A program made the translations under genes and the position numbers. Positions 55,522 through 63,789 of a DNA stretch of 64,000 nucleotides are shown piece by piece. Under the pieces are notes generated by a model, which was not told where the DNA came from, ran no database searches, and saw only the letters and a list, made by a program, of their open reading frames with translations. The stretch covers positions 1 through 64,000 of the forward strand of contig JAEWHP010000046.1 in NCBI GenBank assembly GCA_023387735.1, written 5' to 3'. Origin of the DNA: Pseudomonadota bacterium. Its GTDB lineage: Bacteria > Pseudomonadota > Alphaproteobacteria > Rhizobiales > Xanthobacteraceae. The first letter of the stretch is position 1. Each line of letters starts with the position of its first letter.

Positions 55522-56601
55522 TCACACATGATCGTAATCCACCACGACCTTGTCCGAACAGGGCCGTGCCTGGCAGGTCAGGATGAAACCCGCCTCCAGC
55601 TCCCACGGCTCCAGCGAATAGTTCACTTCCATCTGCGCGTCGCCCTCGACCAGCTTGGCGCGGCAGGTCGAGCACATGCCGCCCTTGCAGGCGAACGGCA
55701 GGTCCATGCCGGCGCGCAGCGCCGCATCGAGGATGGATTCCTCCACGGCGACCGGAACCTCGCGGCGCTTGCCGTCGATGATCAGCGACGCCATCGCCTT
55801 CGGCGGCGCCGACGCCTCGATGATCTTCTTCGGGCGCGGCTTGCCGCCGAATTCCGAAACGAAACGCTCGACATGAATGCGCTCATCGGCAATGCCGATC
55901 TCGCGGCAGGTCGCCTCGATGTCCTCGCTCATGCCGATGGGGCCGCAGATGAAGACGTGGTCGACGCTCGCGGCCGGCACCAGCGAACGCAGCAACACCC
56001 TCACCTTCTCGCCGTCGAGCCGGCCATGCAGGATCGGGATGTCCTGCTCCTCGCCCGAGATCACATGGAACAGCGAAAGCCGCTGCATGAAGCGGTCCTT
56101 CAGCTCCTCCAGTTCCTCGAGGAACAGCATGTTCGTGGTCGAGCGGTTGCCGTAAAACAGGAAGAAGCGGCTGTTCGGCTCGCGCGCCAGCACGCCCTTG
56201 ACGATGGACAGGATCGGCGTGATGCCGCTTCCCGCGGCAAAGCCGACATAGACGCGAGCCTGATCGGGCGCATGCGCGATGCCGAACCGGCCGGTCGGCG
56301 TCATCACGTCGAGTTCGTCGCCGGCCTTCAGTTCATCCGCGGCCCAGTTGGAAAACGCGCCGCCATCGACCTTCTTCACGGCGATGCGCAGTTCGCCGTC
56401 GTCCGGTCCCGAGCAGATCGAATAGGAGCGGCGCACTTCCTCGCCGTCCATGGTGGTGCGCAGCGTGAGGTACTGGCCGGGCGTGAAGCCGTAATCGCCC
56501 TCCAGCTCCTTCGGAATTGTGAATGTCATCGACACCGCATCCGCGGCTTCGCGGCGCAGATCGTTGACGGCGAGACGATGGAAGCGCGGGGCGTGGGACA
56601 T
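55522..56601 (-). CDS. paaE: Phenylacetyl-CoA epoxidase reductase subunit PaaE
   Basis: A 359-residue ferredoxin-type reductase that feeds NADPH electrons to the PaaA diiron centre. FAD site RSYSICSGP, NAD site GFAAGSGITPILSI, and the C-terminal plant-type 2Fe-2S cluster in CKGGMCSTCRAK with a fourth Cys in LTCQARP. ATG 56599-56601 is chosen; a GTG four codons upstream overlaps paaD. Last gene of paaA-E. Confidence 0.96.
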   Translation of the reverse strand: MSHAPRFHRLAVNDLRREAADAVSMTFTIPKELEGDYGFTPGQYLTLRTTMDGEEVRRSYSICSGPDDGELRIAVKKVDGGAFSNWAADELKAGDELDVMTPTGRFGIAHAPDQARVYVGFAAGSGITPILSIVKGVLAREPNSRFFLFYGNRSTTNMLFLEELEELKDRFMQRLSLFHVISGEEQDIPILHGRLDGEKVRVLLRSLVPAASVDHVFICGPIGMSEDIEATCREIGIADERIHVERFVSEFGGKPRPKKIIEASAPPKAMASLIIDGKRREVPVAVEESILDAALRAGMDLPFACKGGMCSTCRAKLVEGDAQMEVNYSLEPWELEAGFILTCQARPCSDKVVVDYDHV

Positions 56602-56603
56602 GA

Positions 56604-57107
56604 TCAATGACACTTGAAATAATCAAAGGGTTCGCGGCAGTTCCTGCAGCGCCACAGCGCCTTGCAGGAGGTCGAGCCGAACTCGGACAGCAGCTCGGTA
56701 TTTGGCGAGCCGCATTGCGGACAGGCGACCTGCTGCTCGCCGAACAGCGCCCGGCGTGAACTCGAGGCCTGCGGCGGCGCGATGCCGTATTCCCTGAGCT
56801 TGTTGCGGCCTTCCTCGCTCATCCAGTCGGTGGTCCAGGCCGGCGACAGCACGGTGCGCACGGTCGGCCTGGTAATGCCGGCGCGCTCCAGCGCCAGCTC
56901 TATCTCCAGCGCGATCATGTTCATGGCGGGGCAGCCCGAATAGGTCGGCGTGATCGCCACCTCGACCTGGCCGTCATGGATCTGCACATCGCGGAGCACG
57001 CCGAGGTCGGCAATGGTCAGCACCGGTATCTCGGGATCGACCACCTGCGCGGCCGCGTCCCAGGCGCGCCGGCGCAGATCGGCATCGTCGAGCGCTGCGG
57101 CTACCAT
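56604..57107 (-). CDS. paaD: Phenylacetyl-CoA epoxidase subunit PaaD (MIP18-like)
   Basis: A 167-residue protein with an N-terminal DUF59 domain (VDPEIPVLTIADLGVL; TYSGCPAMNMI) and a C-terminal zinc ribbon CPQCGSPNT ... CRNCREPFDYFKC. It assists cluster or metal assembly for the epoxidase. It overlaps paaC by 7 bp at its start and leaves 2 bp to paaE. The length matches the family. Confidence 0.95.
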   Translation of the reverse strand: MVAAALDDADLRRRAWDAAAQVVDPEIPVLTIADLGVLRDVQIHDGQVEVAITPTYSGCPAMNMIALEIELALERAGITRPTVRTVLSPAWTTDWMSEEGRNKLREYGIAPPQASSSRRALFGEQQVACPQCGSPNTELLSEFGSTSCKALWRCRNCREPFDYFKCH

Positions 57108-57877
57108 GTCGCGCCCGGAAAGGTACGGGGCATCGACTGCAATTCGCTGAGAAGATGCCCGAGATGCTCGCTGTGCCGGCCGCTGCGGCCGCCCTGCTGC
57201 ATCCAGTTATTGCCGGGCAGGATCAATGTCGCTTCGCTCACCACGTCGGACACCGTCTTGAGCCATGGCGCACGCAGGCCGGCGGGATCGACCGCGATGC
57301 CGGCATCGATCAGGCTGCGTTCGCTGTCATCAACTTCGAACATCTCGCCGGTGAAGGCCCAGAGCTGGTCGATAGATTCCTGCGCGCGCCGATGGCTTTC
57401 ATCGGTGCCGTCGCCCAGACGAACGATCCATTCCGAGGAATGACGGACGTGGTACGCGCTTTCTTTTTCCGATTTTGCCGCAATCGCCGCCAGCGTCGCG
57501 TCGCTGGAGCGCATCATCGCGCGCCAATAGAGGTCGGCAAAGCTGGCGTAGAAGAACTGCCGCACCATGGTGCGCGCGAAATCGCCGTTCGGCTGTTCCA
57601 GCAGCAGCAGATTGCGGTACTGCCTGACGTCGCGCAGATAGGCGAACTTGTCCTCGTCGTTGCCCCTGCCCTCGACCTTGGCCGCGTATGAATAAAGCTC
57701 GCGCGCCTGCCCGAGCAGGTCGAGGCCCATATTGGCCAGCGCCATGTCCTCTTCCAGCATCGGCGCATGGCCGCACCATTCGGACAACCGGTGGCCGAGG
57801 ATCAGCGCGTCATCGGCGCGGCGCAGGGTGTAGAGCACCAGCGGCGATTCAGAGACGGTGATGTTGGCTGCGGTCAT
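57101..57877 (-). CDS. paaC: Phenylacetyl-CoA epoxidase subunit PaaC
   Basis: A 258-residue ferritin-like structural subunit that pairs with PaaA. Helical segments YTLRRADDALILGHRLSEW and MALANMGLDLLGQARELY and QFFYASFADLYWRAMM are typical. It lacks a complete diiron set, as known for PaaC. I chose ATG 57875-57877 after GTGGA; an ATG six codons upstream is in frame. It is separated from paaB by 311 bp of palindromic repeats. Confidence 0.95.
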   Translation of the reverse strand: MTAANITVSESPLVLYTLRRADDALILGHRLSEWCGHAPMLEEDMALANMGLDLLGQARELYSYAAKVEGRGNDEDKFAYLRDVRQYRNLLLLEQPNGDFARTMVRQFFYASFADLYWRAMMRSSDATLAAIAAKSEKESAYHVRHSSEWIVRLGDGTDESHRRAQESIDQLWAFTGEMFEVDDSERSLIDAGIAVDPAGLRAPWLKTVSDVVSEATLILPGNNWMQQGGRSGRHSEHLGHLLSELQSMPRTFPGATW

Positions 57878-57908
57878 ATTGGTTTCCACCTGCATCCACT
57901 TGCCAAGA

Positions 57909-58186
57909 CCTCATCCCGAGGAGCGCGGAACGCGCGTCTCGAAGGATGGGCCGCGAGTCCCTCTGCCGCCATCCTTCGTGATGCTTGCTCCGCAAGCTCC
58001 TCAGGATGAGGACTGTATTCCCTGCGCCTGATGGTTCGAGACGACGCTTGCGCGCCTCCTCACCATGAGCAACTAACTCATACCTCATCCTGAGGAGCGC
58101 CGGAGGCGCGTCTCGAAGGATGGGCCGCGAGTCCCGTTGCCGCCATCCTTCGTGACGCTTGCTTCGCAAGCTTCTCAGGATGAGGA
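57909..58186. repeat. Two palindromic repeats (TCATCCTGAGG class) within the paa operon
   Basis: Units at 57909-58012 and 58083-58186 each have CTCATCC-GAGGAGCG, CGTCTCGAAGGATGGGCCG, GCCGCCATCCTTCGTGA and CTCAGGATGAGGAC. A third part at 58031-58068 holds ATGGTTCGAGACGACGC and GCGCCTCCTCACCATGAG. The stretch covers almost the whole 311-bp paaB-paaC gap; I see nothing else in it. Confidence 0.75.
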
Positions 58187-58188
58187 CT

Positions 58189-58476
58189 TCACATATGTCC
58201 CACTTCGTCCGGCACGTCGTAGAACGTCGGGTGCCGGTAGATCTTCGACTCCGCCGGCTCGAACATCATGCCCTTCTCCGACGGATCGGACGCGGTGATC
58301 GCGTTCGACGGCACCACCCAGATCGAGAGGCCCTCGCCGCGGCGGGTGTAGATGTCGCGCGCGGCCTGCAGCGCCAGCGTGGCGTCGGTGGCGTGCAACG
58401 ATCCGACATGCTTGTGCGCCAGCCCGTTGCGACTTCTGATGAAGACTTCCCAGAGCGGAATGTTCGGCGTTGCCAT
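58189..58476 (-). CDS. paaB: Phenylacetyl-CoA epoxidase subunit PaaB
   Basis: A 95-residue protein, equal in length to E. coli PaaB, with LWEVFIRSRNGLAHKHVGSLHA and EKGMMFEPAESKIYRHPTFY. It bridges PaaAC heterodimers and helps reductase docking. TAGGGAGACG precedes ATG 58474-58476; 11 bp after paaA. It is the last gene before the repeat-filled gap. Confidence 0.96.
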   Translation of the reverse strand: MATPNIPLWEVFIRSRNGLAHKHVGSLHATDATLALQAARDIYTRRGEGLSIWVVPSNAITASDPSEKGMMFEPAESKIYRHPTFYDVPDEVGHM

Positions 58477-58487
58477 CGCGCGTCTCC

Positions 58488-59480
58488 CTATTCGGCGGCC
58501 TGCAGGGTAGCCCGCTGCCGGCGCTTTTCGGCATAGGCCAGCGCCGCATCGCGCACCCAGGCGCCGTCGTCGTGCGCCTTGCGCCGCGCCGCCAGGCGGT
58601 CGCGGTTGCAGGGGCCGTTGCCGGCCAGCACCTGCTTGAATTCGTCCCAGTCGATCGCGCTGTATTCCCAGTTCCCCGCCTCGTTCTGCTTCATGCCGGT
58701 ATCGGGAATCGTAAGCCCGAGGAATTGCGCCTGCGGCACGGTGGCATCGACGAATTTCTGGCGCAGTTCATCGTTGGAGAAGCGCTTGATCTTCCATTTG
58801 GTCGAAGTGTCCGAGTGCTGGCTGACCTGATCGGGCGGGCCGAACATCATCAGCACCGGCCACCACCAGCGGTTCAGCGCATCCTGCGCCATCGCCTTCT
58901 GTTCCTCGGTGCCGCGGCACAGCGTCACCATGATCTCAAAACCCTGTCGCTGATGGAACGACTCTTCCTTGCAGACGCGGATCATCGCGCGCGCATAGGG
59001 ACCGTAGGAGCAGCGGCACAGCGGGATCTGGTTCATGATCGCAGCGCCATCGACCAGCCAGCCGATGGTGCCGATGTCGGCCCAGGTCAGCGTCGGATAG
59101 TTGAAGATCGATGAATATTTCGCCTTCCCCGCCAGCATCAGGTCGACGAGTTCTTCGCGCGAGGTACCGAGCGTTTCGGCGGCGGCGTAGAGGTAGAGGC
59201 CGTGACCGCATTCGTCCTGCACCTTGGCCAGCAGCGCGGCCTTGCGGCGCAGCGACGGCGCGCGCGTGATCCAGTTGCCTTCGGGAAGCATGCCGACGAT
59301 TTCGGAATGGGCGTGCTGCGAGATCTGCCGCGTCAGCGTCTTGCGGTAGGCCGCCGGCATCCAGTCGTTGGGCTCGATGCGCTCGTCGGCGTCGATGCGC
59401 GCCTGGAATTGCGCAGCCCGTTCGGCGTCCTCGACGTGACGTTCGTCGCCATCGGACGAATTGAGCGCCTGCGTGTACAT
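58488..59480 (-). CDS. paaA: Phenylacetyl-CoA epoxidase catalytic subunit PaaA
   Basis: A 330-residue ferritin-like diiron monooxygenase subunit that epoxidises the ring of phenylacetyl-CoA. Iron ligands appear in [14 protein letters not shown] and [11 protein letters not shown]. It is slightly longer than the E. coli protein because of its N-terminus. ATG 59478-59480 has a strong GGGAGG site; the frame remains open upstream to 59759 only as overlap with paaX. First structural gene, right after the palindromic operator candidate. Confidence 0.97.
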   Translation of the reverse strand: MYTQALNSSDGDERHVEDAERAAQFQARIDADERIEPNDWMPAAYRKTLTRQISQHAHSEIVGMLPEGNWITRAPSLRRKAALLAKVQDECGHGLYLYAAAETLGTSREELVDLMLAGKAKYSSIFNYPTLTWADIGTIGWLVDGAAIMNQIPLCRCSYGPYARAMIRVCKEESFHQRQGFEIMVTLCRGTEEQKAMAQDALNRWWWPVLMMFGPPDQVSQHSDTSTKWKIKRFSNDELRQKFVDATVPQAQFLGLTIPDTGMKQNEAGNWEYSAIDWDEFKQVLAGNGPCNRDRLAARRKAHDDGAWVRDAALAYAEKRRQRATLQAAE

Positions 59481-59515
59481 GGCGGACCTCCCGGTGTTTT
59501 GTTGGGAGGCAATGT

Positions 59516-59534
59516 ATAACAAAATTATTGTTAT
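59516..59534 (-). promoter_or_regulatory. Perfect inverted repeat in the paaA promoter (PaaX operator candidate)
   Basis: ATAACAA and TTGTTAT, 7 bp each, around a 5-base spacer AATTA. It is in an AT-rich 76-bp gap between paaX and paaA. On the minus strand it overlaps TTACAG followed after 17 bases by ATAATT, plausible -35 and -10 boxes. PaaX usually represses paaA from palindromic sites and is relieved by phenylacetyl-CoA. The sequence is not the E. coli operator, so assignment is inferred from position. Confidence 0.6.
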
Positions 59535-59556
59535 GCAATATATTTCTGTAACATGT

Positions 59557-60426
59557 TTACGGATCGCTGAAGCGTCTTGAAAGTTCCATGCGCGGCTTGG
59601 GCAGCGGTCCGTTTTCATTGGTGGCGTGATGGTCAAGCCATTGTTCGGACGCGGGAAGCAGCGCCCGGTAGATCTCGCCGCACAGCGTTCGGGCCGCCCT
59701 GCCCGGCCAGTCCGCTGGCAACAGCGCGGTCGGCAGCAGCGGATCGCGCAGCACGACACGGCGGTAATGGTGGATCAGGAGAACGCGCGCGGTGAACGCA
59801 TCGGCGTCAGCCAGTTGCTCGCCGCGGCCGAGCCAGGCGCGCAGCGGCTCGAAGGTCTTCATGAATTTCAAATAGGCGTCGGCGGTGCGATCGAGCGGCC
59901 AGCTCTCGCGCAGCAGCCGCCGCCCGCTGTCGTCTTCGGCCGAGACTTCGAGGCGAATGGCGCCGGACGCTTCCTCCGGTACCGGCACGCCCGAGGGCGC
60001 AACCCACACTCCCGGCAGCGGACTGCCGAAGCCCGCGTTCTTCAGCGCCTCGCGCGCCGCGTCGCGATCGCCGCCATTGCCGATCAGCAGCAGTTCGAAC
60101 CGCCCGGTCCAGTCGGACGCCGGCGGGCCATAAATATGTTTCGTTGCGATATCAAAAGTTTGCCGACCGCTCTGCACGAGACGATAGAAGCTGTTGCGAC
60201 CGATTCTAGTGCGCTCGAACCAGCCATCGGCCGTCAGCCGCGACATCGCCGTCCGCACCACGCTGGCGTCGACATCGAGTTCCCCAAAGAACTCCAGCAG
60301 CGTACCAAGCCACACCGAGCCGCCGCGCGGCACAATGGCATCGCCGAACACGGTGATGACGATCGACCCGGTGCGCGACGGTTCGCGCTTCAATTGCTGG
60401 ATGATGCGGGCAAGCGGCGGCGGCAT
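59557..60426 (-). CDS. paaX: PaaX transcriptional repressor
   Basis: A 289-residue GntR-related regulator of phenylacetate genes. The winged helix is in [37 protein letters not shown], in sections, followed by [20 protein letters not shown] and the C-terminal PaaX ligand domain. Phenylacetyl-CoA is the known inducer. ATG 60424-60426. It lies directly upstream of paaA in the same direction, so it may share control through the 76-bp AT-rich gap. Confidence 0.94.
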   Translation of the reverse strand: MPPPLARIIQQLKREPSRTGSIVITVFGDAIVPRGGSVWLGTLLEFFGELDVDASVVRTAMSRLTADGWFERTRIGRNSFYRLVQSGRQTFDIATKHIYGPPASDWTGRFELLLIGNGGDRDAAREALKNAGFGSPLPGVWVAPSGVPVPEEASGAIRLEVSAEDDSGRRLLRESWPLDRTADAYLKFMKTFEPLRAWLGRGEQLADADAFTARVLLIHHYRRVVLRDPLLPTALLPADWPGRAARTLCGEIYRALLPASEQWLDHHATNENGPLPKPRMELSRRFSDP

Positions 60427-60479
60427 GCGTCAACGCATAGCCTGTTTTTCAGGGTGGCCACAACGGAGGGAGACGGGCT

Positions 60480-60598
60480 GTCATCCTTCGAGACGCCGCT
60501 TTGCGGCTCCTCAGGATGAGGACTAAGAGCAGAAAGTAGTCACGAAGAGGGTCCTCATGGTGAGGAGCGCGGCAACGCCGCGCGTCTCGAACCATGGC
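60480..60598. repeat. Palindromic repeats (TCATCCTGAGG class)
   Basis: Two elements: TCATCCTTCGAGACGCCGC with GGCTCCTCAGGATGAGG (60480-60521) and CCTCATGGTGAGGAGCGCGG with CGCGCGTCTCGAACCATGG (60551-60598). They fill the gap between the hydrolase stop at 60611 and paaX start. Confidence 0.7.
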
Positions 60599-60610
60599 CG
60601 CAAACGGATT

Positions 60611-61381
60611 CTACCGATGCGGGTTCGGATACACCAACGCGCGCCAGCCGCTTCGATCAAACGGCGCCCACTGGCCCTCGGCTTGCGCCAGGCGATCGGC
60701 CACGGCGTAGACGGCGGCGGGGTGATGGCCCATGCCGCAATGGCTGCTCTCGACCTCGATGCTTTCCGAAGTCGCCGATGTCTGCTCCATGCAGCCCTGC
60801 CAGGCGCAGATGCCGTCGGTGCGGCTGAAGATCGCCGTGGTCGGCACCGGCGGCGTCCCCGCCAACGCGCCACCGAAGCGATGGTCTTCTTCTTCGGCGC
60901 TGCGGCCGCTGGCCAGTTCGTAGACACGCCAGGCGTTGGTGGCCTTCGGGCCAGCCGCGAACGGGCTGCCGAGCGTGATCACGCCGCGCACGCGCTCCGG
61001 CATCATCTTGGCGAGCTGCCGCGCATAAAGGCCGCCCAGACTCCAGCCGACCAGCGAGACCTTGCGGCCGTGGGTGTCGTTCATTTCCTGCAGCAGATCG
61101 ACCATCGCATCCTGCACGCCATGGCGCAGGCCGAGATTGCGACCCTGACGCCAGCCGCTGACGGCATAGCCACGGCCTCTCAGAAACGCGCGCAGCGGAC
61201 GTGTCGAGGTGTCGGAGGCAACAAGCCCGGGCAAAACCAGCACCGGATGACCATCGCCGCGCGGGGCAAGGCTCAGCAACGGCAAGGCGCCGAGAAACGC
61301 ACCTAATTCGGAAATGGCGCGCCCTTCCATGAACATCAGTGTTCTGGACGGCGGGGCAAGCGTTTGCGTAGCGACGGACAT
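60611..61381 (-). CDS. Alpha/beta hydrolase
   Basis: A 256-residue hydrolase: VLVLPGLVASD as oxyanion region, SLVGWSLGGLYAR as nucleophile elbow, and His in SSHCGMGHHP. The general form resembles lipases and PHB-linked hydrolases with a leading MEGRAISELGAFL. The start ATG 61379-61381 has a strong GAGAGGAG site; the open frame adds 44 residues upstream that look non-coding. Near a phasin gene, so a link to storage lipid or PHB is possible but unproven. Confidence 0.88.
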   Translation of the reverse strand: MSVATQTLAPPSRTLMFMEGRAISELGAFLGALPLLSLAPRGDGHPVLVLPGLVASDTSTRPLRAFLRGRGYAVSGWRQGRNLGLRHGVQDAMVDLLQEMNDTHGRKVSLVGWSLGGLYARQLAKMMPERVRGVITLGSPFAAGPKATNAWRVYELASGRSAEEEDHRFGGALAGTPPVPTTAIFSRTDGICAWQGCMEQTSATSESIEVESSHCGMGHHPAAVYAVADRLAQAEGQWAPFDRSGWRALVYPNPHR

Positions 61382-61564
61382 CCTATCTCCTCTCGGGCGG
61401 GCGCCTCTGGCAGCCCCGCCGCTGGTTAAGTTGAGTAGACGCAAACGCAGCAGAATCGTTCCGCAACGCAACATTATTACCCAAAAGCTAAGGAACAGAT
61501 TTTGGTCTTGCAAGCGGCCCAGGTCACACTTGGGGCAACTAAAAGCGTTGACGTGATTAATCCG

Positions 61565-62851
61565 TCACAGCAGCCGCAGCAGGTATTCGAGGGTGTAGAG
61601 CGCAAGCCCCGCAAGGCCGCCGATCAGCGAGCCGTTGAAGCGGATGTATTGCAGGTCGCGGCCGATGTTGATTTCGATCAGCGAGATCAACTGCCCCATG
61701 TCCCACGACTTGACCTGGTCGGAGATGAAGGTCGAAACGCCGCTCTTCTGTTCGGCAACCACCGTTCGCAGCACGGCCACAAGGCCCTGGTTGATTTCGG
61801 CGCGCAACTCGGCGTCGCCGGCCAGCGCCTCGCCGGCCGTCACGAACATCCGCACCAGATATTGCTCGAGCACCTGCGTCTCGCCCGAGGCACTGCGTTC
61901 GAAGAACGAGCGCAAATTGTCCCAGACGTGGTTCGCCAGGCTGGTGAGTTCGGGACGCGCCAGCAAATCGCGCTTCAGGCCCTGGATACGTTCGGCATAG
62001 GCAGGGTCGGTGCCGAGCCGGTCGACGAAGCCAAGCACCATGCGATCGAACTCGCCGCGAAACGGATGTTCGGGATCGTTGCGGACCTCCTCGAAGAACG
62101 CGCTCGCCGAGGCCACGATCTTGGTCACCAGAAACTTGTCGGCGCGATAGAGCTTCAATAGCGTCGGCAATTCGGCGCGGATCTTCTCGCGGATCATCGC
62201 CATGGTCTCGGCCTGGGTCAGCGTCTGGTGCACCGCCCGCAGGATATCGTCGAGCAGCCCCTGGTGCCGGCCCTCCTTGACGAAGGCGCGCAGCGTTCCG
62301 GCGGCGAGCGGCGCGAGATCGATCGCCATCAGCTGCGCGGTGATGCGGCGGCTGACGAACGTCATCAGGCCGGAATTCTCCGTTGCCGCCACCGCTTCGG
62401 GCAGCAGCCGCAACGCGAACCGAGCGAGATCCTCGCTGCGCTTGCGGTCGCGCAGCCAGTCGCCGATGAACGAGCCGAAATCGATCTGCCGCAGCTTGGC
62501 TTCGACCGGCGCGGATTCGAGGAAATGCACCTCGATGAATTCGCCGAGCTTGTCGGCGATGCGGTGCTGGTTGCTCTGGATGATGGCGGTGTGCGGGATC
62601 GGCAGTCCCAGCGGCCGCTTGAACAGCGCCACCACGGCGTACCAGTCGGCGAGACCGCCGATGGTGGCGGCCTCCGCAAAGGCCGCGATGAAGCCGAACA
62701 CGGGGTGCACGGGCAGCATCGCCCTCGCGGCAAGGAAGATCGCAAACGTCGCCGCCAGCACGGACGTTGCCAGCAACTTCACGCGCCGCAGCTCGGCGGC
62801 GCGCGCGGCGTCGCCGGGAGTGTCGGTGGCGAAAGTGGCCGGAAGGGTCAT
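61565..62851 (-). CDS. DUF445 (YjiN-type) membrane protein
   Basis: A 428-residue protein with two N-terminal membrane segments (about 26-44 and 48-68), a long soluble helical portion and a C-terminal segment IGGLAGLALYTLEYLL. DUF445 motifs: GFIAAFAEAATIGGLADWYAVVALF, in part, and GTDPAYAERIQGLK. Its biological role is not known. ATG 62849-62851 lacks a strong ribosome site. Confidence 0.9.
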   Translation of the reverse strand: MTLPATFATDTPGDAARAAELRRVKLLATSVLAATFAIFLAARAMLPVHPVFGFIAAFAEAATIGGLADWYAVVALFKRPLGLPIPHTAIIQSNQHRIADKLGEFIEVHFLESAPVEAKLRQIDFGSFIGDWLRDRKRSEDLARFALRLLPEAVAATENSGLMTFVSRRITAQLMAIDLAPLAAGTLRAFVKEGRHQGLLDDILRAVHQTLTQAETMAMIREKIRAELPTLLKLYRADKFLVTKIVASASAFFEEVRNDPEHPFRGEFDRMVLGFVDRLGTDPAYAERIQGLKRDLLARPELTSLANHVWDNLRSFFERSASGETQVLEQYLVRMFVTAGEALAGDAELRAEINQGLVAVLRTVVAEQKSGVSTFISDQVKSWDMGQLISLIEINIGRDLQYIRFNGSLIGGLAGLALYTLEYLLRLL

Positions 62852-62904
62852 GGCGGCTTTCGGAGAGATACACGCGCTTCAATCATAGCGCGATGCGCCC
62901 ACTG

Positions 62905-62983
62905 CCGTCATTCCGGGGCGTGCGAAGCACGAACCCGGAATCTCGAGATTCCGGATCGCCGCTTCGCGTCGTCCGGAATGACT
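62905..62983. repeat. Inverted repeat (GTCATTCCGGG class)
   Basis: CGTCATTCCGGGGCGTGCG with GAACCCGGAATCTCGAG pairs with CTCGAGATTCCGGATC and CGTCGTCCGGAATGACTG. It sits downstream of the phasin terminator and upstream of the DUF445 gene, both on the minus strand. Confidence 0.7.
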
Positions 62984-62995
62984 GGGCATACCCGA

Positions 62996-63025
62996 CAAAA
63001 AGAAGGCCCGCCAAAGCGGGCCTTC
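62996..63025 (-). terminator. Rho-independent terminator of the phasin gene
   Basis: GAAGGCCCGC pairs with GCGGGCCTTC across the loop CAAA. The minus-strand transcript ends in TTTTT (complement of AAAAA at 62997-63001). This is a textbook terminator about 29 bp after the phasin stop. Confidence 0.88.
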
Positions 63026-63053
63026 GAAACGGCAGTTGTCAGGCGGATCGCGA

Positions 63054-63530
63054 TCAGGCGGTCTTGGAATAGACCTTGGAGAAATTGTCCTGCGCGGTCT
63101 TGGCACCCTCGGTGACGAGCTTGCCGAGATACTCGGTGGTGGCCTTCGCCCGCGAGACGAACACTTCGCCACGCGCACGGGCCAGGTCCGACTGGATCTG
63201 GGCGGCTTCGCTCAGCGACTTGGCCGAAGCGAGCTTGTCGATGCCGGCGAAGAACGCTTCCGCGTCCTGGTAGAGCGCCTGCTGGATGTTGCGGCTGATC
63301 TTGGCGGCCTCGGCGACCGAACCGGCAACGGCGGTCTCGACGGCAGCAGTGACCTTCTCGGAACCGGCATGGAAGTCAGCGGCGCGAACCTTCGCGGTCT
63401 CGGCCTGCTTCTTCACGAAATCACGGGCGGCTTCCGGAACTTCCATGTTCTGGAGCTTGGTGAACGCCTCGGTGACGGGCGCGAAGGCTTCCTTGACGGT
63501 GTTCAGCACGGAATTGGTTTCGGTGGTCAT
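63054..63530 (-). CDS. Phasin family protein
   Basis: A 158-residue amphipathic helical protein with Ala-rich segments (AGSVAEAAKISRNIQQALY; SEAAQIQSDLARARGEVFVSRAKA, in parts). Phasins coat polyhydroxyalkanoate granules; some act in stress response. ATG 63528-63530 follows GGAG about 10 bases away. A perfect palindrome lies 88-113 bp upstream. It has its own terminator, so it is monocistronic and likely highly expressed. Confidence 0.93.
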   Translation of the reverse strand: MTTETNSVLNTVKEAFAPVTEAFTKLQNMEVPEAARDFVKKQAETAKVRAADFHAGSEKVTAAVETAVAGSVAEAAKISRNIQQALYQDAEAFFAGIDKLASAKSLSEAAQIQSDLARARGEVFVSRAKATTEYLGKLVTEGAKTAQDNFSKVYSKTA

Positions 63531-63617
63531 TGGGGTTTCTCCATCCTCAGGTTTGAGCTATGGGCTCACCCCGTCCGGATTGGCCCGGGGCACGCGTGTT
63601 GTGCCATAGTTAATGGT

Positions 63618-63643
63618 GCATCGCAACATCAATGTTGCGATGC
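63618..63643 (-). promoter_or_regulatory. Perfect 12-bp inverted repeat upstream of the phasin gene
   Basis: GCATCGCAACAT and ATGTTGCGATGC are exact reverse complements around CA. Inside is TGC-N3-GCA (63618-63626), reminiscent of TGC/GCA-type sites bound by PhaR in Paracoccus and Rhodobacter. It lies about 90 bp upstream of the phasin start. The best reading is an operator; a hairpin role is also possible. Confidence 0.55.
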
Positions 63644-63789
63644 GATATCACGAATCCGTGAATAGCACGATCGATGGGCGATTTGCCCGAAGAACCGGCA
63701 AAAGTTCCACTTTAGTCTAATGCCGGCACCGCCCCGCTACTGTGCATGGGGTTGTTCCGCGAGTTTTTGTCCGGGCGGCGTCCGGCCGG

